Origin: Cryptomeria japonica
Taxonomy: Eukaryota; Streptophyta; Pinopsida; Cupressales; Cupressaceae
NCBI RefSeq assembly: GCF_030272615.1
Contig: NC_081412.1
Coordinates: 664,914,481-664,978,480 of the forward strand
Direction of reading: 5' to 3'
DNA length: 64,000 bases
The translations under genes were made by a program, and so were the position numbers. The notes beneath the pieces are model-generated. The model did no database searches, was not told where the DNA came from, and worked only from the letters and a program-made list of their open reading frames with translations. Positions 10,960 through 21,036 of this stretch are shown piece after piece (the first letter of the stretch is position 1; each line of letters starts with the position of its first letter).

Positions 10960-12289
10960 CTCTCCCGCCTATGACCATTCTGAATCTCATGTTATATATG
11001 CCTTAACTGGTTCAGATTCTCCGTTATATGGACCAATATATGCCTACCTCAAGCATAATATATTACCCACTGACCAATCCCGCAACCAAAAACGTAACTT
11101 TATCCGACAAGCTGCCCGTTACACCCTTACCGCTGATACCGTATATCGTCGAGGTCTAGATGGTACTCTTCTTCGTTGTCTTGATCGTAATGATTCTGAT
11201 TCGGCTTTACATGAGCTTCACGAAGGTATTTGTGGTACACATTCGAGTGGCACTACTCTTGCTAAAAAGCTTCTACGAATGGGATACTACTGGCCTACCA
11301 TGGAAAAAGACTCATATCATTTCGCCAAGAAATGTCCTAAATGCCAAATCCATGGCAATCTGATACATGCACCAGCACAGGAACTGCAACCATTTACCAC
11401 ATCCTAGCCCTTTTGTCAGTGGGGATTAGATCTGGTAGGCAAAATACATCCTTCATCTTCAAATGGCCACAAGTTCATTATAACTGCCACAAAATACTTT
11501 ACCAAATGGATTGAAGCAGTTCCCATGACCATAGTGACTGGGAAACAAATTGCTTCTTTTATCTTAAATTATCTGATCTACAGATATGGTATTCCAAGTT
11601 CAATTGTCACAGATAATGGACGACCTTTCAAAAACCAAGATGTGCAGGAACTATGTGAAAAATTCAAAATCCAGCATCGATTTTCTACACCATACTATCC
11701 ACAAGGAAATGGTCAGGCAGAAGCATCTAACAAAACGATCCTAAAAATCCTTAAGAAAACAGTGAATGATGCAGGCAAAGATTGGCATATACAACTCAAT
11801 CCAGCTCTTTGGGCCTACAGAACTAGCATCCGCACACCTACAGGGGCAACACCATATTCCTTGGTATATGGATCAGAAGCTATTTTACCCTTGGAGGTCG
11901 AAATTCCATCTCTTAGAGTCTCTTTGAAAGGTTTGATTCCAGATGAAGAGTATCGGGTCAATCGACTGCAGGAATTGGAATTATTAGAAGAAAGACGCCA
12001 ACATGCTTATACTCATCTCAAAGCATATCAGCAACGCATGTGCCGGAGCTACAATCATAAGGTCATTCCTTGTAACTTCAAGGTTGGTGATCTAGTCCTA
12101 AAAGAAAATCCCAGAAACCAGCACGATAGAGAAAAGAAAGGGAAATTTGAACCTAACTGGTTGGGTCCCTATGTCATCATTTCAGTCTATGGATCAGGTG
12201 CTTATCAGCTAACAAATTCTGAAGGAGATGTACTTGATGATCCAACTAATAGCATTCATCTAAAAAGTACTATACTTAAAGTAGCCTAG
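10960..12289 (+). pseudogene. Integrase region
   Basis: The HHCC zinc-binding part includes LHELHEGICGTHSSG and CPKCQIHG (about 11210-11355). TAG at 11405 replaces the Trp of the usual SPWPF motif. The catalytic core follows: WGLDLVGKI gives the first Asp, VTDNGRPF the second, and YYPQGNGQAEASNK the Glu. The C-terminal part has GDLVLKENPRN and WLGPYVIISVYGSGAYQL. No chromodomain is seen, which agrees with Tat rather than chromoviruses. Terminal stop at 12287. Confidence 0.9.
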
Positions 12290-13637
12290 TGCACGGAAAA
12301 CGCCAAAACAAACAAAAAATACAAAACTCCAGAAAAAGTCAAAATACAAAGTATAATAAAAACAAATGGTGAAAACCTGGTAAATAGGCGCCTTTGTGAA
12401 AGGCCGATTCCTTTCTCTATATCCATGCCATTTTATCCATCAAAACACTCTCGGCCATCGCCCGACACTTAGCATATATCTCTCCAGGACATACTTAGCG
12501 TAGTCACTATCCTGGGTTATTCATCTACCACATTTTACCATGGCTTGGAAATCACTGTACATACTCATATCCAGCAGAAACACTCATCTAGGGACATTAG
12601 ACTGTTCAAAAACTTGCAAACATTCAAGACATGCCAACTATTGCAAAACTCAGACATATGACATCCAACAAACACAACTACACTACATCACAACAACCAA
12701 ACACGAACAATACACCATAAACTTAAGGATGGATGATTTTCTGAAGTACTCAATGTTGCATTATCATATTAAAGTCTTGATTATTTTGCATTTTGAACTT
12801 TTTAATAAATTGGAATCTTTTCCTTATCTCATCAAAAGCTTCACAGCCAGAGATCATGGGAAACTTCCAACATTTTCTTAGTCTTCTGTTTGGGAGGCGA
12901 TCACTTGTATTGTGTGAATATTTGCCTCGAGACGTGATTCATATCACTGAAGGCTTGATCCCATTTCACGCATTATAAATGATCTACTCTTGTCTGTTTA
13001 CGCAATACGCACTCAGGTCGTCCTAGTTCAAATATACCTTGGCGCTTGTGCTATCTTGCAAAATTAAAAATCATGTAAATTTTACTCAGGTCATTATGGT
13101 TCAATTATACCATTATACTTGTATAAATTTTCAACATATCCTAAACAAATCAATGCTCAATGATGATATTTACAAAGAAAGCAAATGAATGGTTATATCG
13201 GATGGCAAATACAGAATGAGAGATGATCCAAACACAATTAGTTGCATATCATTTTACAATTAGTTGCATATCATTTTACAATTAGTTGCATTTCAAGTTG
13301 CATCTCATTATTATCCCATCTATCATTATTACATCATTACACATCATCTTACATAAAGCAGTATGTTAACATCATACATCTCATTTTCAAGATACGTCTC
13401 ATAACATACAAAAACATACATATATATATCATACATTACATCATGTATATAAGCATTACATCATCATGTAAAAAGGAAGAAGCACACATACAACATACAT
13501 CCATAAACACATCACATCGGTCAAAAATGGTGCTCTATATATATATCCCTCAAAAATGATCAAAATCTACAAAATGTGTCACAACTGTGTCCAGTACAAA
13601 GAATACACTGCTCAAAATACAATAGAGACCATGTCTC
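12290..13637 (+). other. Non-coding stretch between integrase and the antisense gene
   Basis: No gene is supported. It includes a duplicated segment (ACTCAGGTC... at about 13010 and 13085) and a 22-bp tandem repeat with the unit ACAATTAGTTGCATATCATT plus TT at 13234-13292, about 2.7 copies. From 13300 to 13560 it is an ACAT/ATCAT-rich low-complexity tract. Two isolated motif relatives (TTAGCAT, TTAGCGT) appear near 12470-12500. Confidence 0.6.
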
Positions 13638-16600
13638 TCAAGTATGACTATCCCCTGATGGAGATGGTCTAGCCCCTGAGGCACCTGCTCCCAGATCGGC
13701 AGGAGGGTCCTGTCCCGCTGGCCCTGTCACTCCACGGCTCTCCGATCGTGTCCCGGCAGTTCGAGATCGACTCGATCTCGACTGCGCAAAGCTCTCTACA
13801 CGCCGCTCTTTGGGAACCGCCTCCTCATAGTGCTGCCTGTAATATGCAGCCTCCTGCACACTCCGTGTCAGCTCTCTCAGGGTGTCTCTCAAGGGACCAC
13901 CTGCCGCAGCTCTCTGGACGGTCGCCAAGGCCTCCTCTGCTCGCCCCCGCCGCTCCATCTCGGTATCTCTCTCAGTGATCAACTGAGAGATCTGCCTTTG
14001 ATAAGTCAAAATCTGTGCCTGCAGCTGCTGCACAGTGATCTGAAGCATCCGGATCTGGGCGTCCTCTATGTGTCCCTGCACTCGAACCCGTAATGGTACC
14101 TGTGCTGGCGCCACTCCCCCCACTCGGCCTGTCCTGGGTACGGGTGGTGGAAGAATATCTATCCTCCTCCTCTGTACTGGCCTCCCCAACTCCTCCTCTC
14201 CTCCTACTGCCGCTAGTACCTCTGTAACTCTACCCTCTCTCCCGGCTCCAATGGCCAATCCTCCCCTCCCTCTCTCAATCCGACCCTGTCGTACCGCCCT
14301 CTGCACACCTCTCCCTCTCCTCCTCCCTCCATCACCCCCATCATCCCCATCATCCCCCTCATCTCCCCCGTCTCCCTCCTCTCCATCTGAATCAAAAACC
14401 GGTCTCATCTCCTCTGGATCTGAGATCCTAGCCACAGCTCGAGCAGCAAATAAACGAGCGAACTCGTCAGTCATACCAGCATCCTGTATCTCTGGGGCAT
14501 AGTCCCAGATCTGCCCAGCCAAACCAGTAAACTCCTCAATCGCAACGGCACTGTCAATAGTCGGCCCCCAATCGGCCACATCCTGCTGCCTCCGTGCATA
14601 TAAGCACGTCCCCTGTGGAACACCCTGCTGCCTCCCGAACTGCCTCAAAACTCGGGTAACCAAAAACCGCTCAATGACGAACGGGGTCCTCCCAATCAAA
14701 TGCCTCGTCATAAATACAAAAGGCATCTCTATACCATCCTCGGCCCATACCTCGCAGCCTGTGAACGGTCTCCAGATGACCGTATCTATGTCATCAAAAA
14801 CCCTCCTCCAGTGCTCTAGTTTGCCCAGCTTACGCTGGACAACTAGGCCTCTATAACCATATGCATAAGATGCCCCCACGGGCCTATCCCTGTCTGCCAG
14901 TGGCCTTGCTGCTGGAATGTGCTCCCAGCACCATACCTGTAACAGTGTCACCCCTGCTGATAAACTGCCATAACCAAGGTATACTACCTCGTGCAGGCTC
15001 CTGTAAAGGTGGGCCAGCATCGCTGACCCGCATGCAAATCTCCGGCCCTGTGTGACCATCTGCTCCAGAACCAGCCCCCATCCCACTGAGAATCCCTTTG
15101 ACCTGTGATCAGGACAAAGGAATCCTCCAATAAATCCTGCCAATACAGATGGCAGCGGTGCATAATCAAGATCCAGGAACTCCTGCCACGGGATCTCATA
15201 CCCACAGACACTCTCATCATGAAAAATCCGGCGCAGTGCCTCTGTGCTGCCCTCCTCTGTCTGCTCATAGGGCAATATAGCCCCTACCACAGGAATACGC
15301 AAGATACGATAGCAGTCCTCTGGTGTCACGGTCATCTCCCCAGTAGCAAAATGGAAGGTGTTCGTGTCACTATGCCACCTCTCTGCCAGTGCTGTCAAGA
15401 GTCCCCGGTTCACAGTGAACCGAGGCATATCCAAAAGTGAGGTCAATCCACACCTCTCAATAATATCTAAGTCTGCCTGTGACAGACGTGGTATCAGTGT
15501 CCATGGTCTCGGGAATCTCTCCCTCGACTGCACGATCCCCAATCGCTCCTGTCAACAAACAAAACATATCCAATATCAGATTCCACATCAACAAAAAGAT
15601 ATCAAAATACAACTCACATCGAAGACATGAAACAAATTTGCTCATCTACATCAAGTTCAAAAACCTATCATTTCATATCAACTTGTAAAACAACTCAAGT
15701 TCTCAAAAACCATATCAAAACTTGTAAAACAACTCAAGTACCACAATCACAAACTTGTAAAACAACTCAAGTTTCCCACCCATATCAAAACTTGTAAAAC
15801 AACTCAAGTTTCCAACTCAGGCTTTCATATGCATTTTGAACTTAAAATAGATAACACAAAATAAATCATGTTCTGATCCCCACAAATAGCTTGATATCTA
15901 TACATAACTTGGAAACATTCACATCAAAACAAGTTATACAAATGCTCATATTGGATACATACATCAAAACCACGACAGACACGCAAAAACACCACATTTT
16001 AGATCGGCGACAACACAAATTTTTCCTGGATGCGCTAAAACAGACATGAAATGCGCTAAAAAAGACTCACGCGCTAGGCTGTTTGTCCTACACGCTAACC
16101 TATCTCTCTTATGCGCTAGATTCAATCCATGCGCTATCCTTTTCTACCGGTGCGCTATCCAATTTATCCTATGCGCTAGACTCTGTTCACGCGCTATTTT
16201 TTCCTCCAATGCGCTACCTAAACTAACCTATGCGCTAGAATATTTCTACGCGCTAACCTGTCTTCTCTAAGCGCTCTCCTTTTCATCCTATGCGCTAGAC
16301 TAATTCTAAGCGCTAAATCCCTCTGCCTAAGCGCTACCTTTTTAGCCCTATGCGCTAGGTTATCCCTACGCGCTATCCTGTTCTTCTAACGTGCTACTAT
16401 ACACATTACCTGCGCTATTCTACATAGACGCGCTAACCTAAACGAGCTATGCGCTATCACAATCATTTCGGACGCAGCAATTAAAATGGCTTCTATGCGC
16501 TACTTCACATTGCGTATGCGCTAATATGCACCTTAGACGCGCTAAAACGATGAGTCCGAACTTTAAAATTCGAAAAACAGCTAAAAACGACAAAATAAAA

Positions 16601-16706
16601 AATCAAAAGGGGGTCAAAAACGTTGACTTACTGGTGGTCCATGCGCTGCAGGTCTCCGATATCTCCGAACGCGCTCGAAATGGTGTCTGTGGTAAGGAAT
16701 CGGCAT
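13638..16706 (-). CDS. Antisense plant mobile domain (PMD) protein, two exons, about 661 aa
   Basis: Exon 2 is a long GC-rich open frame, 15548 to the stop at 13638 (637 codons). It has no upstream ATG: its first codons follow an in-frame TGA, and a good acceptor (T-rich tract, then TTGACAG) ends at 15549. Exon 1 starts with ATG at 16706-16704 and runs 25 codons to a GTAAGT donor at 16631. Both junctions are phase 0, so the joined frame is open. The protein has PMD signatures (LLTALAERWHSDTNTFHF, GEMTVTPEDCYRIL), the MAIN/MAIL1-type domain also found in transposons. An acidic Asp/Gly run follows near residues 408-430, then Arg/Gly-rich sequence, a predicted coiled coil near 524-573 (QQLQAQILTYQRQISQLITE) and a Ser/Arg-rich tail. 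No stop or frameshift is visible, in contrast with gag-pol. Function is unproven; the intron structure is my inference from splice signals. Confidence 0.8.
15549..16631 (-). other. Intron of the antisense PMD gene
   Basis: It is 1083 bp long with donor GTAAGT (16631-16626) and acceptor TTGACAG ending at 15549. It contains the third motif array (16028-16530) and a minisatellite at 15681-15812 in which CTTGTAAAACAACTCAAGT recurs four times at 35-40 bp intervals. Confidence 0.7.
16028..16530 (-). repeat. Array 3: the same TTAGCGCRT motif, inverted, inside the PMD intron
   Basis: On the + strand it reads ATGCGCTA or ACGCGCTA about 25 times; on the PMD sense strand it is TAGCGCAT or TAGCGCGT, as in the gag leader. 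Spacing follows a repeating 21, 21, 18 bp pattern (60-bp super-period) from about 16060 to 16450, with one 20-bp step. Spacers are pyrimidine-rich on the + strand and variable. The motif is therefore in sense orientation for both transcripts of the element. Confidence 0.9.
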
Positions 16707-16780
16707 TTTCTCTCCAGAGCAAATTCTCTTTTCTTCAAAGTCAACAAAGCACAAATGAATTCAAATCAAACCCTTTTCCC

Positions 16781-16788
16781 TTTTTATA
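16781..16788 (-). promoter_or_regulatory. TATA box of the antisense PMD gene
   Basis: On the minus strand the sequence reads CCTATAAAAAGGG, with TATAAAAA at 16788-16781. It lies about 80 bp upstream of the exon 1 ATG at 16706, leaving room for a start site near 16755 and a leader of about 50 nt. This suggests an autonomous promoter independent of the LTR. Confidence 0.6.
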
Positions 16789-17155
16789 GGAGAAAATGAA
16801 ATTAGGGTTACCTAACTGGGCCTGTAATATGGTCGCGGTCTCCCCTATACTAAAACATTTTTAATTTTTCAGGAGATGAATCAATTTACACACTAACTAC
16901 ACGCATGAAATCCTAAACATCATACGAACGTCATCAATTTAAATCAGAAATTTTCCAACCAAAAAAAAATAAAAAAATATTGATTCATCTCCCGAGGGGG
17001 CATCACATCGCATCGAATCTGGAGCATCGCATCACATCGCATCAAATCTGGGGCACGACTGGCAAATCAAAAGAGCGACACAAAAATTGCATTTGATCAT
17101 AAAAACACAAAAACACATCATTTTCTTTGAATTAACATGTGCACACACGTCACTT
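16789..17155 (+). other. Region upstream of the antisense gene, before the polypurine tract
   Basis: No coding sequence is seen. It has short direct repeats of the type GCATCGCATC...AAATCTGG near 17000-17050. It should be the upstream promoter side of the antisense gene and the 3' untranslated end of the genomic RNA. Confidence 0.5.
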
Positions 17156-17170
17156 CAAAGAGGGGCAAAA
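17156..17170 (+). other. Polypurine tract of the Tat element
   Basis: CAAAGAGGGGCAAAA directly precedes the TGTAGACG start of the 3' LTR. Plus-strand DNA synthesis would start here. Confidence 0.85.
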
Positions 17171-18630
17171 TGTAGACGTATAAAAATGACCATATTCCTA
17201 AATGAATATTTTATGTTCATTTTAGTATTTAATTAAATCCAATTTAATTAAATTATTCACATTCTTCTATTTTATTAAGTAAATTGCTCAATTTATTTAA
17301 ATAAAATTCACTATACCATTTAATGAATAAATCATTTTATTCAATTAAATCCTCCTAGCCACTTTTAATTAAATTCAAATTTAATTAAATAGTTCTCCTA
17401 AATTGAATAAATCAAATTTATTTAATTGCAACCAAATTGAATGAAAATCAAATAAATTCAATTAAATCCTATTATCCCCTCATCCACTTGCAAAATCCCA
17501 AACCCCTTCCTAACCCCTTCTAGAATCTTCTAATCGATTCTAATTAACCTAACCCTCCTCTAAACTTTGTCACATCCCTAAGCAAAGGGAGGTCACTTCT
17601 CAAATGGCCCAAGTCTTGGATAACCATTGAAGGTTTTCAACCTTCAACCACTAAAACCCTAAAGTCTTTGAAAACCATTGAAGGCTTCCAACCTTCAACC
17701 ACTTAATCCACAAAGTCTCCAATAACCATTAATGGTTATTTCAAACCCTCCCACATGGTTAAAACATTTGTTTTGACTCAACCTCTATCCAACCCAAGGG
17801 TCTCATCAGGTCATTAATGCTTTGACCATGATTATCTCTTAATCATTTGCACAAAGGTTTATCCTTGGATTAGATCCTAATTCAGTGGGTAAACCCAACT
17901 TAGGCTTGACCCTTAGCCTTTAGATAACCATGAGGTCTTCTCAGGCCTTTAATGCCTCCAACCTCTTCTTTCAACCCAATCTGGTGTGGACATTTGTCAT
18001 CATTTCATTGGTACAAATTGTCCACATGGATCCCCAACTTTCAAACCTGGCCCTTGATTAAACCTTTCAATCCTGGCCATCCATTGCCCTATTTGTGCTA
18101 TAAATAGAGCTCTCATTCCTCCATTTTTAATGATCATCTTTCAAATTTGAAGCATCACACTTATGCTCAAATTGTTTCAAGCTTTCATATGCTCCTCATT
18201 TAGCCTCTTTTAGATCATAAATTAATCATGAACATGCTTGCTAGAGTAGTTTATTTATCATTTTAGCTCAATCATAGATTAAATATAGTATGCTAGGATA
18301 GTATTTATACTAACCTCGTCATCTTATCATTTAGTTTATTGCATTTCAAGCATCTCATCTAGCTTATAACACATCTCATACTAAGATCAGTTAAAATCTC
18401 TCTCGTTCTCATATTTGCCATCCCTAAGCCATTTTGCTCAGTAATCTGAGAGAAAAACATTGGTTTGAGGGACATTGTGAGATAGAGAACCATGGGACCC
18501 TCCTTGGGAAGCTGAGTAACGCATCGTTACTCCATAGCTTGCATCAAGAAGTCCTGTGTGTGTGTGTGGATTGATATTTATCGTAATTTTTCACATATTT
18601 AGTTTTATTAATCCATTTTTCCCACATACA
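17171..18630 (+). repeat. 3' LTR of the Tat element, complete (1460 bp)
   Basis: It starts TGTAGACG after the polypurine tract and ends CCCACATACA. From 17399 it matches window positions 1-1233 with about seven substitutions and one single-base indel. TATA box CTATAAATAG at 18098-18107. The first 230 bp are very AT-rich with repeated AATTTAATTAAAT-type segments. Confidence 0.95.
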
Positions 18631-18639
18631 GTACCAATG

Positions 18640-20673
18640 GAGTAACTAAAGGTGGTGGAAGGTTATCTGTCTCTTTTATATTAGGTAGTCCACCTACCTT
18701 GCCTTTTCCCTTATCCTTATCCTTTTGGTATACCTTGAATGTTTTTGGTGTTTTTAGCTCTTCTTGTTTCTCCTTCTCTATAAAGAATATGTCCCATTTA
18801 TCTATTGTCTCTTCTGAGATCTCATTTACTCTTTCACCCATTAGACTTACATGTTAGTGTCCACTTGAAAACACTATCTTGTTGGCTTCACTGATTAACT
18901 CATCAATTTCTTCAACACATTTTACAGGGTGAACAACAAGTAGTTTCTCTATCTTTATTTTCTTGTCAAGTTCCATAATGGCTAACCTTTTAGCATCTAG
19001 CCGCCTATAAAAATCACTAGGCAAATCATCTAAAACCTTTATCAAAACTTTCTTATAAATGTCTAGGTGTAAGATGATACTATTTTCTATGCTTTCTTTT
19101 TCCTCATTTATAAAAGTATCATATAATTTGCTAACATTAGATAGATTTCCATCATTTTTTATTTCATTCAATATATTGTCAAGGGGAGGGATAACCTATT
19201 TTTCCTTTTTCTTTCTAGGAGTCATCTTTATAGCTAGGGCCCTCACTACCTATTGTTTCTTTCTTGCCTTCTTAGGTTTAGGAGAGGGTACCGGTGAAGG
19301 TTTTCTCTTCCTATCTACTCTTTTAAACTTTGTAGGGATTTCACTGTTTGAGGATGTACCAACCGATGAGAGATGATCTTCTGGTTGTAAACCTTCCAAG
19401 TCACTTTATTTGATACCGGTGATATTCATTGTGTTTCCCTTTATTTCTTTCACCTACTTAGTTGCACTCCTGATATATTTCTCTCTTTTCTTCCTCTATT
19501 TCAGTGTTTGTACACCACTTTCTATGGTCTCAGCATTACCAAACACTTTTTCTTCTGGTTCTCTAGGGGCTTCAAGTAGGGCTTTGGCATATGTTCCAAT
19601 AATGTTCACATCAGCCTCATATCCCATCTCTGTCACCCAAATAGTTCTAGGAAGAATCGACTCCATCCAAATTTCATCTTTCTTGATCACAAAATAAATT
19701 TCTTTCTGATACTTGTGAACAATGCTCTGTGGTAACCTTTCCCTAGTCTTCATTTTAGCTTTAAAGGCTTGGAAATACTCTGTTATTTTGTTTTCCTTAT
19801 CCATTCCCATGCTAGTGAAGATATCCAATAGTTGTTTCCCTACCGGTATGTCATAACCAAAGTCTTTCCCGCCCATACTGGGAACCTCTTTTGTAAGATA
19901 TAGCATTAGGCATGCAAGAAGACTGCCTAATATGAAAGTACCTTTCTTATCTCCTTTGATTTTCTTTAGATTTTCAATCAATTCATCTTTCAACCACTCA
20001 TATATATCTATCTTGGCATCATTGTTAGCCATATCATATGCACTTTTGATACATAGACTAGAAACTAAGTTCAGTTGGTTAGCATGTGTGGTTTTATATC
20101 CTAATACCATGCTAATGAATATAACATTTTCATCTTTAACATCATTAACTCTTAGGGATCTGCTGTCATAGGTTGCACCAATTAAAGTCATCACAGTGTT
20201 GTTTGAAACTTTCCTTGTTTTATTTAGCCTGCTATGAGTGGAGGGTAAGCCAGTCACAACCCTAACTGCTTCTCTAGTGATTTTATGAATAGAGTCAAGT
20301 CAAAATAATTCCCCATGAACTCTACTAAGTACAATCCTTACAAATTCCTTAGGAAATTCCAAAATGTCAAGGATTCCACAAAACCTAGGGTTTCTATAAC
20401 CTTATGTTCCGGTTTTACAGTTCCACTCTCATCACAAATAATATTCTTCTACATTTTCATGATTTCATCTGAACCTAGTTCCTCAATGTGGCAATGTATG
20501 TATATTCTTGGGTCTTCTGCATATGCAAATCCTTTAGGGATATTTGAAAATGCACCTAGGGTATCGTCTTGCTTCGCTACTTCAGGAATAATCTTGAATA
20601 TGGGCCTAGGGGGTTTAGCCACTTCAATAATAGTAGGGTTTTCAATGAATTTAGGAGCAGAGGAGGAAGCCAT
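18640..20673 (-). pseudogene. Unknown retroelement ORF, decayed
   Basis: From an ATG at about 20673 (MASSSAPKFIEN) the minus strand encodes segments that include IPKGFAYAEDPRIYIHCHIE, KTTHANQLNLVSSLCIKSAY and YEWLKDELIENLKKIKGDKK, then a lysine-rich tail ending near 18640. Several stops and frame changes interrupt it (open pieces at 20257-19496, 19171-18854, 18841-18608). I do not recognise a domain. Its placement after the CCHC ORF suggests it is an element-specific protein. The Tat element cuts the downstream side. Confidence 0.55.
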
Positions 20674-21036
20674 TGATAAATACCTTAATCTGCCTTTTAG
20701 GTGTGGATGCTTGAAAGATCTTTCTTTACTTCTTGCTAATGATGCCTTCACTCGAGTTCTTCACACTCTTAAGAAATTTGAATGCTCGGTGAATGAAAAA
20801 GAGGAAAAAACACAGATTTATAATGTCTTTTCCTTCAAAAACTACAATAAATGCTTGCCAGTAAAGAAGAAGTTCATCTTCTTACCATCAACCGAGGGTA
20901 AACTTGCATGATTTTCATTTTTTTGCCATATCCCCAAAAGATTTTAGTTCAGTTAGATGAAGAATCTCCTGTCGGTGGAGTAATACTATGTTCTACTGGT
21001 GAAGGAATCAACATTTTGATCTCTCTTTCTAATCCA

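Larger units (their letters stand above)
4841..12289 (+). pseudogene. gag-pol: Gag-pol polyprotein of the Tat element, one frame with five nonsense codons
   Basis: All domains lie in a single reading frame of 2482 codons from ATG 4841 to the terminal TAG at 12287-12289. It is interrupted by TAG 6704, TAG 7502, TAG 10040, TGA 10268 and TAG 11405, with no frameshift. Conserved protein context continues directly across each stop. Each stop is one transition from a sense codon (CAG, CGA or TGG). The gag-pro boundary and the protease-G-patch boundary coincide with two of the stops, but readthrough at all five is unlikely, so this copy is probably dead for gag-pol while very young by its LTRs. Domain entries follow separately. 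Confidence 0.88.
1..18630 (+). mobile_element. Ty3/gypsy LTR retrotransposon, Tat lineage, nearly complete (5' LTR truncated by window)
   Basis: The order is 5' LTR (partial), PBS, leader with motif arrays, gag, protease, G-patch-like segment, reverse transcriptase, degenerate RNase H, second archaeal-type RNase H, integrase, antisense PMD gene, polypurine tract and 3' LTR. The doubled RNase H and the missing chromodomain are the known hallmarks of the Tat lineage. The LTR copies differ at only about eight positions over 1.23 kb by eye, so the insertion is recent. The element sits inside an older minus-strand LTR element, whose sequence resumes at 18631. The 5' target-site duplication is outside the window; the 3' flank begins GTACC. 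Confidence 0.93.

Noticed and set aside
13242-13559. 105-codon + strand frame downstream of integrase
   Set aside because: Translation of an ACAT/ATCAT low-complexity tract and a 22-bp repeat.
13748-15440. Several + strand and other-frame open frames over the PMD exon
   Set aside because: They are shadows of the GC-rich minus-strand exon and show no domain.
16640-16642. Start codon ATGGACCACCA just before the GTAAGT donor as the PMD start
   Set aside because: It lies in a different phase; splicing from it to the acceptor at 15549 shifts the frame. The ATG at 16706 joins in phase.
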